64,000 bases of DNA from Melanocharis versteri. Its lineage: Eukaryota > Chordata > Aves > Passeriformes > Melanocharitidae. Location: positions 361,268 to 425,267 of the forward strand of contig VZTG01009266.1 in assembly GCA_013397845.1 (NCBI GenBank), written 5' to 3'. Positions 40,695 through 55,216 of the stretch are shown here, one piece after another. A program made the position numbers and the translations under genes. Under the pieces are notes generated by a model. The model searched no databases and had not been told where the DNA came from. It saw only the letters and a program-made list of their open reading frames with translations. The number at the start of each line of letters is the position of its first letter. Positions within the stretch are counted from its first letter, which is position 1.

Positions 40695-43600
40695 GGGGGA
40701 AGAAGGGGGACTTTATCCTGTCTAGCATCATGTTATTACAAGAAAAAATGGATCTGAATCCAGTGGACCCTCATACTTTCCAATCTCTGATGATATATTA
40801 GAGAAGAGAAAGGAAATTGTTCCTGTCCTTTGATGTTGTTGTCAAAGCCTCTAAAATAAAGCTGGGAGAGGCAGACAGAGCATTGCTGAGTGTCAGGAGG
40901 GGGGAGATGTGCTTCAGTTCATCTCAGCACTCGGCTGGCAGCAGGCGACATGGCACAGCCACCAGGGGAACAAAGGAGGAGCAAAAGCCACTGGGAGTTT
41001 GAACACTTTATCAGTTTTGTGAATTCCACTTGGCGAGTCTCTTAAATAGATCTGAGTATGAAATACCACGGGAGAGTCAAGAAAAAATGTATTGAGTTGT
41101 AAGAAGCCTTAAATGGGAGGGGGGGTAGGAGTTTAAGTTATCAAAATTTAGCCTTTTAGGACTGTGTGTCTTGTACAGATTTCTCAAATGTATTGTAAAA
41201 TTATTTTATAGTATATTCTGGTAATACCCCCCAGAAAAATGAGCTCCCAGATGTTGCTTTGCACTAGCACAGATGGTTTTATAGTGTGTGACAGCACTCC
41301 ATAGTACAGGGATAGACCATAAAAACCAGTTTTCCAAAGGTCATGTTCTAGGTAGCCTAGGTATTCTTCTCTGAAATAAAGTGTAGCTGTAAAATTTACA
41401 CTTTTTCACTTTTTGGAGGAGAAAACAACAACATTAGGTAAGAACACTGTTTTTCACTTTATTTCAAAGATGGCACCTCTAGCAATTATCCATTAAAGGG
41501 TTTCTAATTAAGCCTTCATCACCCTGAAATTGCCAACTCCCCTTCTGGCAAAACCTAGAGTTTCTTTAAATTTTTAATCCTCTGCTGTACTCGACATGTC
41601 ATGTATGAGATAAGATGCAGTGAAAGAGTAAAGTATTAATACAAACAAGGTGTTTTCTGTTGTTTTAGTTGTGAAACTGCATTGTGTTTTTCAGGCGGTC
41701 TGCCTTTTTTTAACACGCATTTATGTAAAAAGTAAACAGAAGTCAGATTAGTTCTTCATTCTGTTGAAGCACAGGCTTATTTAATGCAGCACTGGACTTA
41801 ATGCTCAGTTTTGTGCCCAAGTTGGAGCCACCTGCAAACACAGCCTGGGAGAGCCCGTGGTGCTCCTCTGGTTCCACCTGCCAGGTGGAGAGCACTGAGC
41901 AGAACTGTGCAGCCTTTAGTCCTTCATTTGCAAAGGGCTTCACGGGATAAAAGAATGTCAGGTGTTGTGGTGGAAATACAGCAGCAGATGACAAGAGCTG
42001 TGTCCATCTATTTCTGTACAGGCCATCTGCTGCAGGTTTTGTAGGAAAGGGTGAAGAGTTCACTAGGTAGCTTCAGAAGGCAACTCTCAAAAAACTCCTG
42101 TTCCTGTCTTCCTCTCCACTTTTTCTAGAAATGTCCTTTATTTTATTTTATTTTTTATTACTTGGGACCTGTGGCTATTCCAACTTTGGATATTTTTTTT
42201 CACCCTGTTGAGGGGGGGAGAAAATTCTGTGTGTATTTCCACCCTTGAGTCACTAAAATCGCCTTGGAATTTTGCTTGTCGAAAGCAACACGTTTCTCCC
42301 CATCCCTGTATTGGGGTTTCCCTGTGAGCACTGCTGTGCCACCCCGGTGTGCAGGATGGGTGAACCCCAGTTTCCATCCCTCTTTTGTTCCTCGAAGTGC
42401 GGGCATAGAAACACTTGGGAGGAGTTAAACACCCGGCTGGCAAGCTGACAAAAAGCCTTTATGGGGAGAGCGTGTGCTGCTAATTCTGGTGACAAACACC
42501 CAACAATAGTGGCGTGCTGGAGCTCACAGCAATTTGCATTTCACTGTGGACTTGCCAGAAATGAAGCGTATTATATTTAGACCAACTGGAAGGGAAATCT
42601 CAGACACTAATTCAAATCACAAAACAAGGAATAGAATTAACTCTGATCACAACCTCTAAAAAATAGACGGCTACGGATATAAAGGAGGGCGAGCACATTG
42701 GCTGTACAAGCTGGCTGTGTAAATACCAAAATATTTGTACTTAAATAGCTTCTTAGAGTATAAATGAGCTGGCAAATTATCTTATTTTCAAGGGGATTTT
42801 TTTCTTTTGTTTATGAAAGCACAGATCACCAGAGGGATAGAGAGCTTACACATTTTCTCTCTACTATTCCCCAGTACTTTACAAACCTTGATTTACTTCT
42901 CCCTTCTCCCATTTCACTTTATCGTCATTCCTGGTTCTAATTTTTTTTTTCTCTCCTCTGCATTGCTGCAGCAACTTGAAATGACTGGAGTGCTTCATTC
43001 CATCACTCCAATATGGTTTTGTATTTCAATTCTAAGCCATTTTCAACCACAGATTTTTTACTATTTAAACTGTTGCTTTTTAGGACACTTCAGGGGAAAA
43101 AAAAATACACAACATTTCAATAAGTAAGAGCAAGGTAAAACCACATTTTGGTCTCAGTCCCAATTCAGTAGAAGTTTAGCTACCACGGTCAGTGGAATTT
43201 GTTGTTTGAGGATCCACTTTTACATTTCTAATTCAGATGAACATTTAGAGTTCATCCGAGGAGAAGCCATTCCTTTTAGCAGGAATTCAGCGAACTTGCT
43301 GACAAATACTTGAAAGTACTACTGGGAAGGAACAGAAATTAATCTCAGTGGTTACTGTGTGCGGTATCTTAAAGCTGCTCACATTTTATGTCAGTGATAC
43401 ATGCATTTATGGTACTTCATAAAGAATACTTCTTTCAAGCCAAATCTTAGAAATAAAACCAGCAGAATTTTCATGTAGTCTGGACGATATTTTAGGAAAA
43501 CTTCAGTGTTTGGTAGTTGGAATAGGAAGATGCAGTTCTTTTATTTTTCCTGTTTTAACATAAAATGCTCCCCACCCGTTTAAAACTCTGCATTCATCTT

Positions 43601-44073
43601 GCAGTGAATTCAGTTTGGTTTCTAACAGGTTTCTCCAGGTTGTTGCTCCTGAACTGGTCTGATTGTGTTATTAACCTGTTTACTAAGTTGTCACAGCCTA
43701 GCCTAGCTTTCAGTTTAAATAGCTGCATTCTATTTACAACAGCTAGTCAAGGACAGCATCTGTATTTTCTGTTTTCTATCTTAACTTTAAAATATGCCTA
43801 CTATTCTTTAGTAATTCCGTGAGCCTTAAAAGTGCAGTTTCCTTAGCTTGTGACATTTTTTCTAGACCAATTTAGCAATCAAAGAGATTATTTTATTTTC
43901 TAAGTTGTTTTCTCAGTATTTTCTCGATTTAGTGGACTTCAAAATAAAAACGTGTTTTGCATAAAACCTCTGTAAAATTGCTTTATATTTATATAAAATG
44001 TGCTGTCATAGTTAACGTGATTCCTGTCCTGTAGCTGTGTAGTTAACATGTATATTGCTTTGTTTGTTTTCAG

Positions 44074-44145
44074 ACGTTTGGAACAAAACCTCATCAAAAT
44101 CATTCCCCCTGGAGCTTTCACCCAGTACAAGAAGCTTAAGAGAAT
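44074..44145 (+). CDS. SLIT3: SLIT3 exon: LRR domain 2, first repeat (72 bp)
   Basis: The split Ile codon (AT|A) is followed by RLEQNLIKIIPPGAFTQYKK and LKR, ending in AT of the next Ile codon. It is a single 24-residue LRR; PPGAFTQYKKLKR follows mammalian SLIT3 (AGAFTQYKKLKR) and differs from SLIT2 (PGAFSPYKKLRR). Phase 2 on both sides; acceptor TTTGTTTTCAG, donor GTAAGT. It belongs to the LRR solenoid whose concave face contacts the first Ig domain of ROBO receptors. Confidence 0.97.
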
Positions 44146-47100
44146 GTAAGTTTTAATAAGACCAACATGGATGAGCAATCATGAATCTTCTCGCTTCAAA
44201 TTCAGTATCTTCATTTTAGAAAATATTGGCAATTCTGTGTTGAAATCACTGGGGATTGCACAAATCATCTCTTCAGAGTGTAAGCAACAATGGAATGTGG
44301 TTCAGGAAGCCTAACAGTGCATGAAATCCTTAATAATGCTTAATTTCACTTCCTATTATAAACGACGTGATTTAATTAGTTGTTAGTCTGTTCAAACTTC
44401 AAATCTGCTTCCTCGGAAAAGATTTGAAGTTCCGTTTCTTTTCCCATCCGTTCTGTGCCAGTTTGCAGCACGTCAGGGTGGCTGACCCCAGTTATAGCAG
44501 GAGTCACGTTCTTGCAGAGCAGTGAGGAATTTTTTTGTGGTGCCTTTGATGTCCTGATGTTGAAATGGTTTGACTGTTTACCAGAAAACAAAGAAACCTG
44601 CTGGAGCTTGTTTCCTCTGTCGCTTAATCACCAGTAGATACCCAGATCATTCTTGCTTTTATTACCTCTTGTGTTTTCTCTTTGGATTAAAAAAAAAATA
44701 ATAATCCTGATGTGTAGCAGTGCTGTCATGCAGATAACACGGGGCATTCCCCCAGTCAGGTTTTTCTTTCATTTTTGACTGATATGTGAGAGTTGATGTG
44801 ACAGTTGCACGATGACACAAATAATGGCAAAGCAATTCACCATAATATGGAGATATTGATGTTGCCACTGGAGCAGTAACTTCCAGAAGTCATTCAGGCT
44901 TTGTAGCTCAGAGCTAATGCTGCTGGAAAAGTGCCTTTGCAGTTCTTCTCTGATGTGAGCAATGCTGGAATTAGGACACTGCCAGCTCATTTCACAGAAG
45001 ACACTGGATTATCAGATAGCTTTGGGAAACTGAAATGAGCTTGCGCCGCACCGTTGATTTAAGGGCAGAATTGCTGTGTTTTCCAGTCCCAACTTGGCGA
45101 GTTCCTAGAGCTGAAGAGCTGTAAATATGGATCTTAATATTTAACAGGTCAAATCATCAATCTTAGGCAGTCTCTATTCTTCTGTCTCACTTTCAATATA
45201 GCTGTATGTATTTTTAAAGAAGTACTGTATTGGATAGTAAGATGGTAATTTCAGTGAATAATGATGGATCCCTTTTCAGTGACCTAACTTGTCACTTTTT
45301 TATTATTAAAATCACTACATAGTTCTTTCTAAGGTGTGACTAATTTTAGATTTTTGCAATGTTTTACTGTCTTTTCATTTTTCATTGATTGGTGAACTCT
45401 AGTTTTATGGGAGTTGACCAGAAAAATATTCTTTAATATGACTAGCTGCCCAATCCAATGTAGCACTTACTACGTGAAATGATTAATGTTAGAATTTTGC
45501 AGCAGAATTCCATTAGCAAGTGGTGCTAACAGCTTTTTGGGATATAATTGGCATACTCATTGAGATCTGAACTCATAATGAAATAATAAGTTATTGTGCC
45601 AGATGATCTGTGCCAAAGCTTAGTTAACGTGACAGCATCTTGAGGGAGAACTTGGGTCAGGTATTTGGGCTACAGAATGTCCCATAACAAACCTGACGTT
45701 TTGCCATTTGTTTATCCACCTGTCTCCTTGTTAAAGTTTTGTTCCTGCTGGACAGTGAGGCTCTGAAGTGAGCAACAGTTCTGTTACACATAGTTTACTA
45801 GAAGACATTTGTTTCAGTATTTAAAGAGATTATTGACGCCAGCTTTTGAAGATTCCCAGTCCTGTAAACACAAAAATATACTTTGGTGAAAAGATTATCT
45901 CTTAAAAGAATCATCCATCCTTCTCCTTTGGAGGAAGGATATGTTCAATATCACTGAAGTTTCGTTAGTCTTTCTTCATTTCTGTCACTTTGATTTCAAT
46001 GAGCAGTGCCATAGCAGGAAGATTATCAATTTAATTAATGGATGCCCTACTGGGTGTACAAATGAAGAGCATTCATATAATTGTTGTTATTATTACTATT
46101 AACTACTATAATAATATTTTATATCATTCAGAGGATACTATTAGCATAACCCTGTAAATTGTATTGTATTTTTCTCCTTCTGGTGAAAAAATATGCAAGA
46201 ATATTCGTGATTATAGTCCTCACTTGCAACTCTATACTCGCTGTTTTTTGATTTTTTACTGAGTATTTCCTGCAAGATAATGAAGTTTCCTTTCCTCAAC
46301 TAATTGGATAACTGAGATTAATTATTAAATTAGATCCACTTGTCCAACATAATCTTGATATGACTTGATATTTTTAGGTCAAGATGATAGCAGAAAATGT
46401 ATATGAATTCAAGTGCTTTACTTGTATATAACTGCAGTTTGCTTTTTGTCTCTTCAACAACTTCCAGGATGGGAGAGTTATTCTGGTGATTAGGTTTTAG
46501 TAAAGGAGCTGAAACCTATTTTATCTTGGACTTAATCATAATTGCCCACATCTCCTGTCTCTGCTCTTCTGAGGCTTTTAACTAACAAGTTTGTAGAGCA
46601 AGAGTAAGAGCCAAGTACATGAAATAACTTTGGAAGATGTGGTTGCACTTCGCTAGCTCTGGTGCTTGTAGTGGCATTTCATGTTGTCAGACTAATTTTA
46701 CCACATTTTAGCAGAAAACACATGGAGATTTCACAGGCTTCCCAGTAGCTCTGTGGAGTTGTGACATTTTTAAGCAGCTTCTAAAAACTAAGCCATATAT
46801 GACACGGATTTTGCTGAGTACTCTTGTCAAATGAGAACAGTCCATTTTATATGTTGGAGATAATCAGTAGTCTGTTTTTAATAATGTTAGTCAACAAAGA
46901 GAATAGTCAACCAACGCTATTAATAGTTTTGCATTTGGCTGCATCTAAAAATAAATCTGTTTTGTTTTGAAACCTTTTACAGTGAAGACATTTAAGCCAT
47001 ACAGTCATGTGTTACTCAGCAACTTGCAGGGTATCCTTGCTCCCCTGCTGCAAAGTCAAAACCAATTTATGTCCCCAGCTGGTGACTGAGCACAGCCACC

Positions 47101-49313
47101 CTCCAAGGTGTGTGCAACAACCTTTTCAGAGATTCCAGAGGTGCACGGGGGGAGGATGAGGTGACTGATGCCATCCCTGCCTGAGTGGAATCCTGATAAT
47201 TTTATTGCATTTCCAGTTGAAGAGGCACACTTCCCCTGAGTGATTCAGACATACCCTAAACTATGAAAATGAGCCTTATGTCACCTACATTGTCTTAGTT
47301 GTGCAGCTTAGAAAAGCCTCTCTCTGTCTAGATGTAAATGAAAGGCAGAATAGGACAATCTCACCAAAGCAGGCCGAGCAAAGGGAACAAAAACACAAGG
47401 ACAAAACTGAATCCCTTTCCCTCAGTCAAGTCGGAAGGAGACGGAACCTCCTTGTCCGACAGCAGTGGAACTTGGGCTCTAATGGAAAGGAAATAATGTG
47501 TCTAATTATCTTCTAATGCTGATTGTAGTGCATCTGCGTGGAGTGAGAGAGTGCCATTGCCCAGCGTGGCATTTCTGCACGTTCAGGCACCATTAGTTAC
47601 ACACTCATTAGCGTCCGGACGTGGGGAGAGAGCAAGGGTGGAAATGCTGAGATGCAGCAAATCAGTGAAACAGTGCTGAAAGACTGCTCTCAAAAACTAC
47701 ATGCCCCTTTTCAGATGCTTGTCATTGTTCAGCAAACTCGCCGTTCATGTGATTTTAGCAGATTTTGATACTTTCCTCAATAAATAGATAGGACTGATCT
47801 GCTTTGTACTTCTGCTTACTAGATAAAAAGCGGCAAGTTTCACAAAAATAGTTTCACAAAAACCTGTGTTAAAATAAAAATAAGTATTCCTACTTTCACT
47901 GTGACAAATTTGGCTGCTGTAAGTTGAACTGCAAAACCGAAACCTTCCATGAATCCTGTCCTGCTAGGCAGGAGGTTGTGACAGAAAACATCAGTAGGTT
48001 GCAGAGCTTTAAAAATGAATCAAGCCTTAGAAAAGTGACCAAAAAAACCAAACAAAAAGTTCCCACTTTACATGGCTAGATTTGAAAAGAGGTAGAGGAC
48101 CTCATTAAAATTTTAACCAACATAATTTGTAGCTCAAAAGATGACGGAATGGCAAACCTTCTTATTTTCTGATTAGTAAGTTCTCATGCGAGAGATGTTT
48201 ATTTAGAGCCTGCTTGGATCCACAGCATGTGCCCCAGTGGAAATATCAGTGAAGATGTACATGAAATACTGTATTGCTTCAGCTATCAGTGAAGAGATTT
48301 GATACTGCTGATACAAGCTGATATCAGCTGTCAGGGAGGGCAGCGAGGTGGTGAAGGTTGTGTCTCAGCTCAGCACCTGGTTGAACTGATGGACAGAAAG
48401 TCTGGATGATGGTGACAGTCCCGATGAGGCACCCAGCTCTGAGCACATGGGTGCCAGCTGCAGTAAACTGGGATCCCTGTATAAAGTTACTGTGGCACAG
48501 TCTGTATTTATCTTCGTGTTCTTGGCTGGTTATGGTTCAAATTGAGGAGTATTTTCCAAACCAGGAGTGCACTTTACTTAAAAATTCAGCAGGCAATGCT
48601 GAATCCCGCTCGCACCAAAAGGGTGGAACCTTGCTGGGCTCCCTGGCAGGGTCTGCAGCACCCTGGGTGTCCTCTCAGTGCTGCTGGCTTCAGAGCTCCA
48701 CAATTCCCAGTCAGATGCTTGAAGGCTTCCCTCAGTGTCTGAAAACTTCTCCAGATCAAGGCCGGGTGGATTTTGTGCTGCTTGTTTTCTGCAGGCCATT
48801 AAACCCAGTCCCCAGGGGAACAGTGCCGAGCTCCCCAGGGACACTGGTGCTGCTTTGGGGTCAGGGCTGGCACTCTGCATGACCCCTGTACTGTTATAAA
48901 ATTGGCCTTCCATGCAAGCATTTAAACATTCAGACAACCCTTATGCTTTGTCACGGGCTGCTCCTCGTGCTTGAAGGCCACCCCACAGGGCTGCAGTGCC
49001 AACTCCAGTGTTAGTGGGTTTGGGGATGGTTTTATCAACATCACTGTTGTTCTTCATAAAAACCTTTTTCTAATGTCCATAAAATAGGCGTGCTCTCTCT
49101 TGAGGCTGTGGCCTGTCACACTGACTGATGTTTTCTGATGCTTCCTGGAATTTGCCTATCTCTGCCTTTATGTAATTCATCATTTCTCTGAGATAATATG
49201 ATCATTTACTTCTGTTTTTATATCAAGTGTGCTCTTCCAATAAGCTACAGCTAAAATATTTTTGTCAGATTCCTGTTAACTAACATTGTTTTAATCCCCT
49301 TTTCTTTTCACAG
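44146..49313 (+). other. SLIT3: SLIT3 intron, 5.2 kb, phase 2
   Basis: The intron runs from GTAAGT to TTTTCACAG at 49305-49313. It is AT-rich with a short ATT/TTA-rich stretch near 46.08-46.13 kb. No transposon, RNA gene or second coding region was recognised. Confidence 0.94.
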
Positions 49314-49385
49314 AGACATCAGCAAGAATCAAATAACTGACATTGCACCTGATGCATTCAAAGGCTTGAAATCTCTCATTTCACT
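49314..49385 (+). CDS. SLIT3: SLIT3 exon: LRR domain 2, second repeat (72 bp)
   Basis: After the split Ile codon the exon encodes [20 protein letters not shown] and LIS, ending in CT of a Leu codon. It matches mammalian SLIT3 ([21 protein letters not shown]) almost throughout, whereas SLIT2 has DLSNNQISELAPDAF. It is one LRR, phase 2 at both ends, with acceptor TTTTCACAG and donor GTAAGT. It is part of the ROBO-binding LRR domain. Confidence 0.97.
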
Positions 49386-49797
49386 GTAAGTAGAAAATAG
49401 AATTGAATGGGCATTTCGGGAGAGCTTGCATGTAAGAGGAATAAAAATGATAATGTGCTGTCTGGGGGAACATATGTTTCTGTGTGCAACTGCCAGCTTG
49501 TGTGAAGCATCTGATCTTTTGTAAATGAAAAATTGGTGATGAAGTTTAGAAAGGAGGACTGTCTACGAGTCTCTCGTAAGGCTGCTGACTTCTGCACTTC
49601 TTCAAATCAGTGAATTATCCAATCTACTGCACACGTGCAGCTGCAGGCTGCTCTGTGCACCCCTACTCCTCATGGCACACCAAAACCTCACCTCAGCTCA
49701 GGCATGATGGTGGTGTTAATCAGGGAAGAGTTGGGGAAATATTTCCGTGCTGAATTTTTCTTCCATAGTAAAGAAATTACACTCTATTGTGAGTTTC

Positions 49798-49892
49798 CTG
49801 GTTTATTTGTTTTTTGTGGTGTGGGGTTTTTTGGCTGGTTTTTGTTGTTGGTTTTTTTTTTTGGTGGTGGTGTGTTTTGGTTTGTCTTTTTT
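49798..49892. repeat. T/G-rich low-complexity tract
   Basis: About 95 bases dominated by T with G interruptions (for example ttttttggctggtttttgtt and ttggtggtggtgtgttttgg). An open frame on each strand across it is compositional, not coding. Confidence 0.9.
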
Positions 49893-51610
49893 TCTTCAAA
49901 CTGGTTAGGGAAGGGCCTAACCATAAGAAAATGTTTGTACGTCTTAGCTGTAATTATTACTTTATTAAGCTGGAAGGGGACTAAGATATTATTTCGTACA
50001 GAAGACAAAAGGAAGGTAGGATCTCTTGACAGCCATTTGTTTCTCTTAATAGAACACAGAAAACTGATTTAGCACCAAGTTGAATTTACATGCAGCTGTA
50101 TTTCAGCCTAGGTACCCATAGCACTATTAAAACAGTCAAGCTTTTAATGGGTAAAAAGAGCAATACAAGGTCAGAAGCTGCATATTGAGGATAAATTAGA
50201 ATAGAGTGGTAGAAAACCCCATGTTGAGAGAAGGAAGCACAAGTAGAATGATACTTACCTGCGTTAATTTTAAAAACAGTATTGAAACAATTATCTCATT
50301 AATGTTCATATGACACAGCTTGGTTTTTAAAAACTGTAGTTTATTTCCACAAGCTGCCATATTTTCATTCTCTGAATACTGGATAATTCTGAGAAATGGA
50401 ATAAATTTTTGACTAGAAGAATATCAGAAGGTTATTAAGTACTAAACTTACATGTTGCAGTAAACCTCCGAGCCAGAATGCAGAAGGATTGGCCCTTTTT
50501 TATGCCCTGAATCCAGCTGGGAGAATGCCAGAAATATATATTAAGTGTTGCTGGTGTTTGTTGAATAGTTCAGGCGGTGTTATTCAACGTGCTGTGGAAA
50601 TGGTCAAATCCCTCACTGCTGTCTGGAAGCAATTCAGCAAGGGAGTGACATTTACTGAACGCTACAGTTTTGGCTTAGTACGAAACTACTGCTGATGCTG
50701 CAGTGCTGCAGCTCCCTGGTCCTGGCAAACCTCCTGCCTAGGAGTGAGCTGGACAGGCAAGACATTTCCACTGGCCTTGCCTTCCCAAGGCAGAACTTAT
50801 TCAGCTCTAGCACAGTTAATTCGGATACCCCCAGGAGTGTGGGACAAAACACATCAGAGTGGACAGAGAGGAAATGAGAATATAAACTGGGCAGGAATTT
50901 ATCGTGTTTTGACTTGCACACAGAAGCAAGTGACACGACTGTGTATTCTCTGCCCAGTCATCCAAAGCGATATTTTAAGGAAATGATGTTTGAATATGTT
51001 TATATCCAAGTGGGTGAAAGAGTGCTTAAGGTAATGCCAGTAGGTTCCAGCAGGGAGGAGGGAAGACCAGGAGAGGAGATGCAGCACAGCAAAGGCTGTA
51101 GCAGGGGAAATGCCTCCGAGTCTTTCCTTTGCTTCATGTTTGCCTCAGTTTCCCTCCACCACAGTCACATAAAGCTGTAACACACAGTTTCTCCCCTCCC
51201 TGGCAGCCTTGTTTCTAGGACAATATCAACTCCAGTCTTGAAATTATCAGCGTCCTCCTCTAGAGTCATTTGTCCACTATGCTTTTACCTTCTTTTGAAA
51301 GGTTTTGCCCCTGCTGTTCATTGCAGGCAGGCCTTGCAAATGTTTTCCCTGTGGTTGACAAGCCGTGGTTAGTTCCCTCATCTTTCATGACCTGTCACCC
51401 AGACCTGGCAGGTTCCTCCCTGCAGCTCTTTCAGTTTCTGAGCCCTAGATGTTTTTATGGAGCAAGATTATCTGCTGGCCAGCAGAATCTGGGTTTCTCC
51501 AGAGAAAGCTTCCCCAGGTTCCTACCCCTCAAAGTAGGGAATCTTCTTTTGTCTGAACTTTGCCACAGCCACCAGCCCAGCTAAATCAGGCACAGAAAGA
51601 CAAAGTGAAA

Positions 51611-51677
51611 GGAGAAGAGAAGAGAAGAGAAGAGAAGAGAAGAGAAGAGAAGAGAAGAGAAGAGAAGAGAAGAGAAG
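51611..51677. repeat. (GAGAA)n pentanucleotide microsatellite, about 13 units
   Basis: Uninterrupted gagaa/agaga units over about 67 bp give an all-purine + strand. It reads as EEKRR repeats on the + strand and SLLFS repeats on the - strand; both are artefacts of the repeat. Confidence 0.97.
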
Positions 51678-54600
51678 GCTCTCTGGAGGTGCCAGCCCTT
51701 CCAATGACACTGCCAAAGGAGAAAGGACAAGGAGGCAGAGATGAAGTGAGACAGTTGTTTAACCAGTGTTTTCCCTCCTAAGCAGCTCAGTCTTTTTGGT
51801 GCCCAAGGCCCCAGAAACTTTACTCAGCTGCATGCCCTGAAGGAACACTGCTCTGCACAGGACTGAGAGCAGCTCTCACTGTTCCTGCACCTCAGGCAGG
51901 TGTGATCGTTCACCCGTTTTAATGAGACACCATCGAGGTTCATCCTTGCACAGAGCAGCTGGACTTTGCAGCTAGCTGAGTTCCAACCAGCAGAGAGGAG
52001 GGGAAAGTATTAATGCACAAATGAAAGTCAGCAACTCGGTTTCCATTAAAAATGGAGTGCTGCTCTACTACCTAACATCCTTGCTGCTTTTTTTTGGTCT
52101 GTTTTTATTCCCATTTTGTGCTCCTCCCTCTGCTCCCTGCTCGCATGCAATCGCAGTGCTCCCTATGGGTCTGGAGAGCCAGAGTGCTGCTCTGGAAGGC
52201 AGCCAACATTGTTAGTCTGCCTGCCTAATGCAGGCCTGTATTTAGTGGGTTCTGCTCTGCTTTCTTCTGAAGTCAACTTGGCTTGGTGTTTCCAGGCAGA
52301 AATGCTTCTCAGAGTACTCTCTGCCTGTTGTACTCGTGTGGAGATGGTAGGAAAAAATGGTGTATTGCAGTTTTCAAAACACGGGAATGTTTAGAAGAGA
52401 AGCTGTTTCCTCTAAAATGTGTAAAACTTCAATCTTTTAGAACTGCTAAGTGATCCATGTGCTAGCAGGTCATAAGTTTTTATTGTAAATCTATGTATTT
52501 TCTTCAACAAGAAATTTACCTGTGGGAGTCAGACAGGTCACAAAATGTTTATACTTGAAAGCAACCATTTCTACCTTGGGTTTTCTCTGCATTTTGGGAA
52601 AAAAAAGCGAGTTTGTTCCTGTAGGGTACTCAAGACTTCTCCATTCCCCACATGCAGGAAAAAAATTAAGTTATTTTCTCTCTGCTCATTTTTCAATGGG
52701 ATTTTGTTCTCTATTCATATGACTCTTTGGAACAAGGAATTTCTACAATTTGGGGATGCACATAATTTTTTTTTCCCTGGTTGTTACAGAATAAGGAACT
52801 AGAATCATTATTCTTTAAGAACATTTCTTTTCTTCTTCCTAGAGTTTTCTGTCTTTTCCTTTTCTTCTTGTTCTGCTGGAAGAATTAGTCTTGCCATGCA
52901 ATACTTCTTTCATATAAACATGAGAGCAAATAGTACCCTTGCATTGAGAAGTGTGGCAAAATTGGTTGGTTGCAAAGGAATGTATTATGTGAATTTGAAG
53001 GAAGAGTTTGAGGACCACTCTGTCTGTAGTACCTGGTGTTCATGTTCCATGGTTGGCAGTGCCTCTGCAGGAGCTGGGGTGGTTAATAACAGCCCAGAGC
53101 ATGGGGGACAAGTTAGGAATAGTTTCATGTTTCATCACTGCACACACTTTCTGAAGTAAATTAATTTTTCGTTTAATCAACTCGGAATCTGTCTGGTATC
53201 AGCGAGAGGATTGTATCAGCATTTGGTTATTGTTAATAGTATCAAAGATAAATGTTATTCTTGGGGTCAGTAAACGTCCCACAAATGCAGGTTTGGAAGG
53301 CCATATCCAGACTGTCTGGGGACATTTTATGAGATATGACAACACAGTCTAAGCCTTCAGGGTGTTAAACTGCATGAATAAGTTTTAGACCATTGCAGAG
53401 GGAGAATTCCTTTGGTTTTGTTCATATACTGAATTAAGCTAGTGAACACTTGAAAAGCTTAGATCAGCCTGGGCACAAAGACAAGAGACAGCTTAGGTTT
53501 TGACATAGCAGTCCCATTTAGACCATCATCTCCTGGGTGATGATGTATGGGGTGTCATTCATGGTGATTTGAAATCTGCAATAAAACACTGTCTATTGCA
53601 ATAACTGACAAACTTATTTTAAGGTAACAAATTGCTTTGGATAGTTTTACTGTGATTTATTTAGCTTCGCTTGTTCTGAAGAAATATGAAATAGTGCAGG
53701 GGAAAAAAATTACATGTCTAAGTTTCTTTTAGATATTAGAAATTTATTGCTGTTTTTATCCCTATCAATTTGTCCTCTTCTGAAAACCTGAATTCATATT
53801 GAGCCTGTGCCATTGTACGTAGCTTGGGAAATATAATTCTTCCTAGCAAGAATTGTTTTCACAGTCCGAAGGAAAGTTAAAAGCATTCTGAGGACTGAAA
53901 AAGACATTGCATAAAGTCACAATTTGACACTTCAGTAAGAATGTTTCAGCCCAGCCAAAATAAAGGAACACTTAGCTGGAAGCCATATGGTCTAAAGGAA
54001 GGGATTCTGTGCTGGGCTTTCATACCTCAAAAAGCTCTGTGTCACCTTCAAGGGAAAAATCTCTGTATTCTGTGATCTGACTTAATGAAGTAGCTAAATT
54101 GCAGCTACATTTGTGTGTAAGGTAGGCTGATGGGGAGCAGAGACATAAAATAAAGAGCACAGCCATTATTGTTTCACACCCTTCGAAGGTGGCGTGTTAA
54201 ACTCCAGTGCGTCTGAAAGGCCGTGTATTGGTAAAGTCAGGGCAGATTCCCTCATTTTAAAATGGTTCAAGAGGTCAGAATGGATAGAGACTGTGAAGAA
54301 TCAGTGTAAATTTCATGTTTGAAGACCCTGCTGCAGGTTTGATCCATCATTGATTATATTCTTACCCAAGAAAACACACTTGTGGCTGTGTGAGCTTCCT
54401 GTGCTTGCTTTGTGTGGTGTGTCCCACGCTTGCAGATCAGTCTATGCAGTGACTGTTTGCACTGCTTAATCTTTATTTTAGAATATCAGTTGGATTAAAC
54501 GGCAAAACTTGAAGTTTAGTAGTAACAATTAATTATTTCATTGGCAATTTAATATCTAATGTGTCTTGGGATAGGTACATTGTTAGGGGACTATTAAAAT

Positions 54601-55216
54601 ATGATGCCAGAATCAGGCTGAAGAAACACAGTGCCTCATTTGTGACTGTTTTATATTTGTATAACTTCTTGTTGCAGATCCATAATGACTCTTTAGGGTG
54701 CTTCTCCCAGGGATTTCAATGCTCACAGTGCTGCCAGAGTTCTGTGCTTTATGTGCTGTGGTATTTGTCAGACCCGTGGCTGACGTGCTCTCCTAAAGAT
54801 GAGAAGCCAATGAAGAATCAGGAGCACACACAAAAAAATCTTACTAATTTTTTTGTGTGTTCTAATAAATGTTCTAATGCACTGATTCGCTGTCTATTGG
54901 CAGCAATTACTGAGCTAATTTTATTTTTATTACACGTTAACTTTGTTGGTGTATTTTTAATTTAAAAAATGCTTTGGGTCTAAAATTTCAGGTGCTCTGG
55001 GATAGAAGAAGGGTTGTGCTCCTGTGCCAAGCTTGCACATTGGCCAGGACACCTGCATGTCCTGCAACACGTGTGAGGGAACCAAGTGAACACATTTTTA
55101 GAGCTTTGTAATGCCAAAGGGCAAATCTTCTAAAATTTACCTCTGTTGGTAAAAGCACTGGAGATTTAAGTGAAGTTCTTGAATTGAATAGGTTGTGTTT
55201 CTTGCTACATGGCTTT

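Larger units (their letters stand above)
30133..44073 (+). other. SLIT3: SLIT3 intron, 13.9 kb, phase 2
   Basis: The intron runs from GTAAGT at 30133 to TTTTCAG at 44067-44073. It contains one long antisense CR1 fragment (30.95-31.43 kb), an A/C-rich tract (37.39-37.47 kb) and an 18-A run (40677-40694). The remainder, including the longer open frames near 33.3-33.7 and 39.65-40.1 kb, shows low-complexity, G- or C-rich composition on one strand and no recognisable protein. Confidence 0.93.

Noticed and set aside
40660..40700. Poly-A tail of a processed pseudogene
   Set aside because: No coding or UTR-like body, target duplication or transposon precedes the A run.
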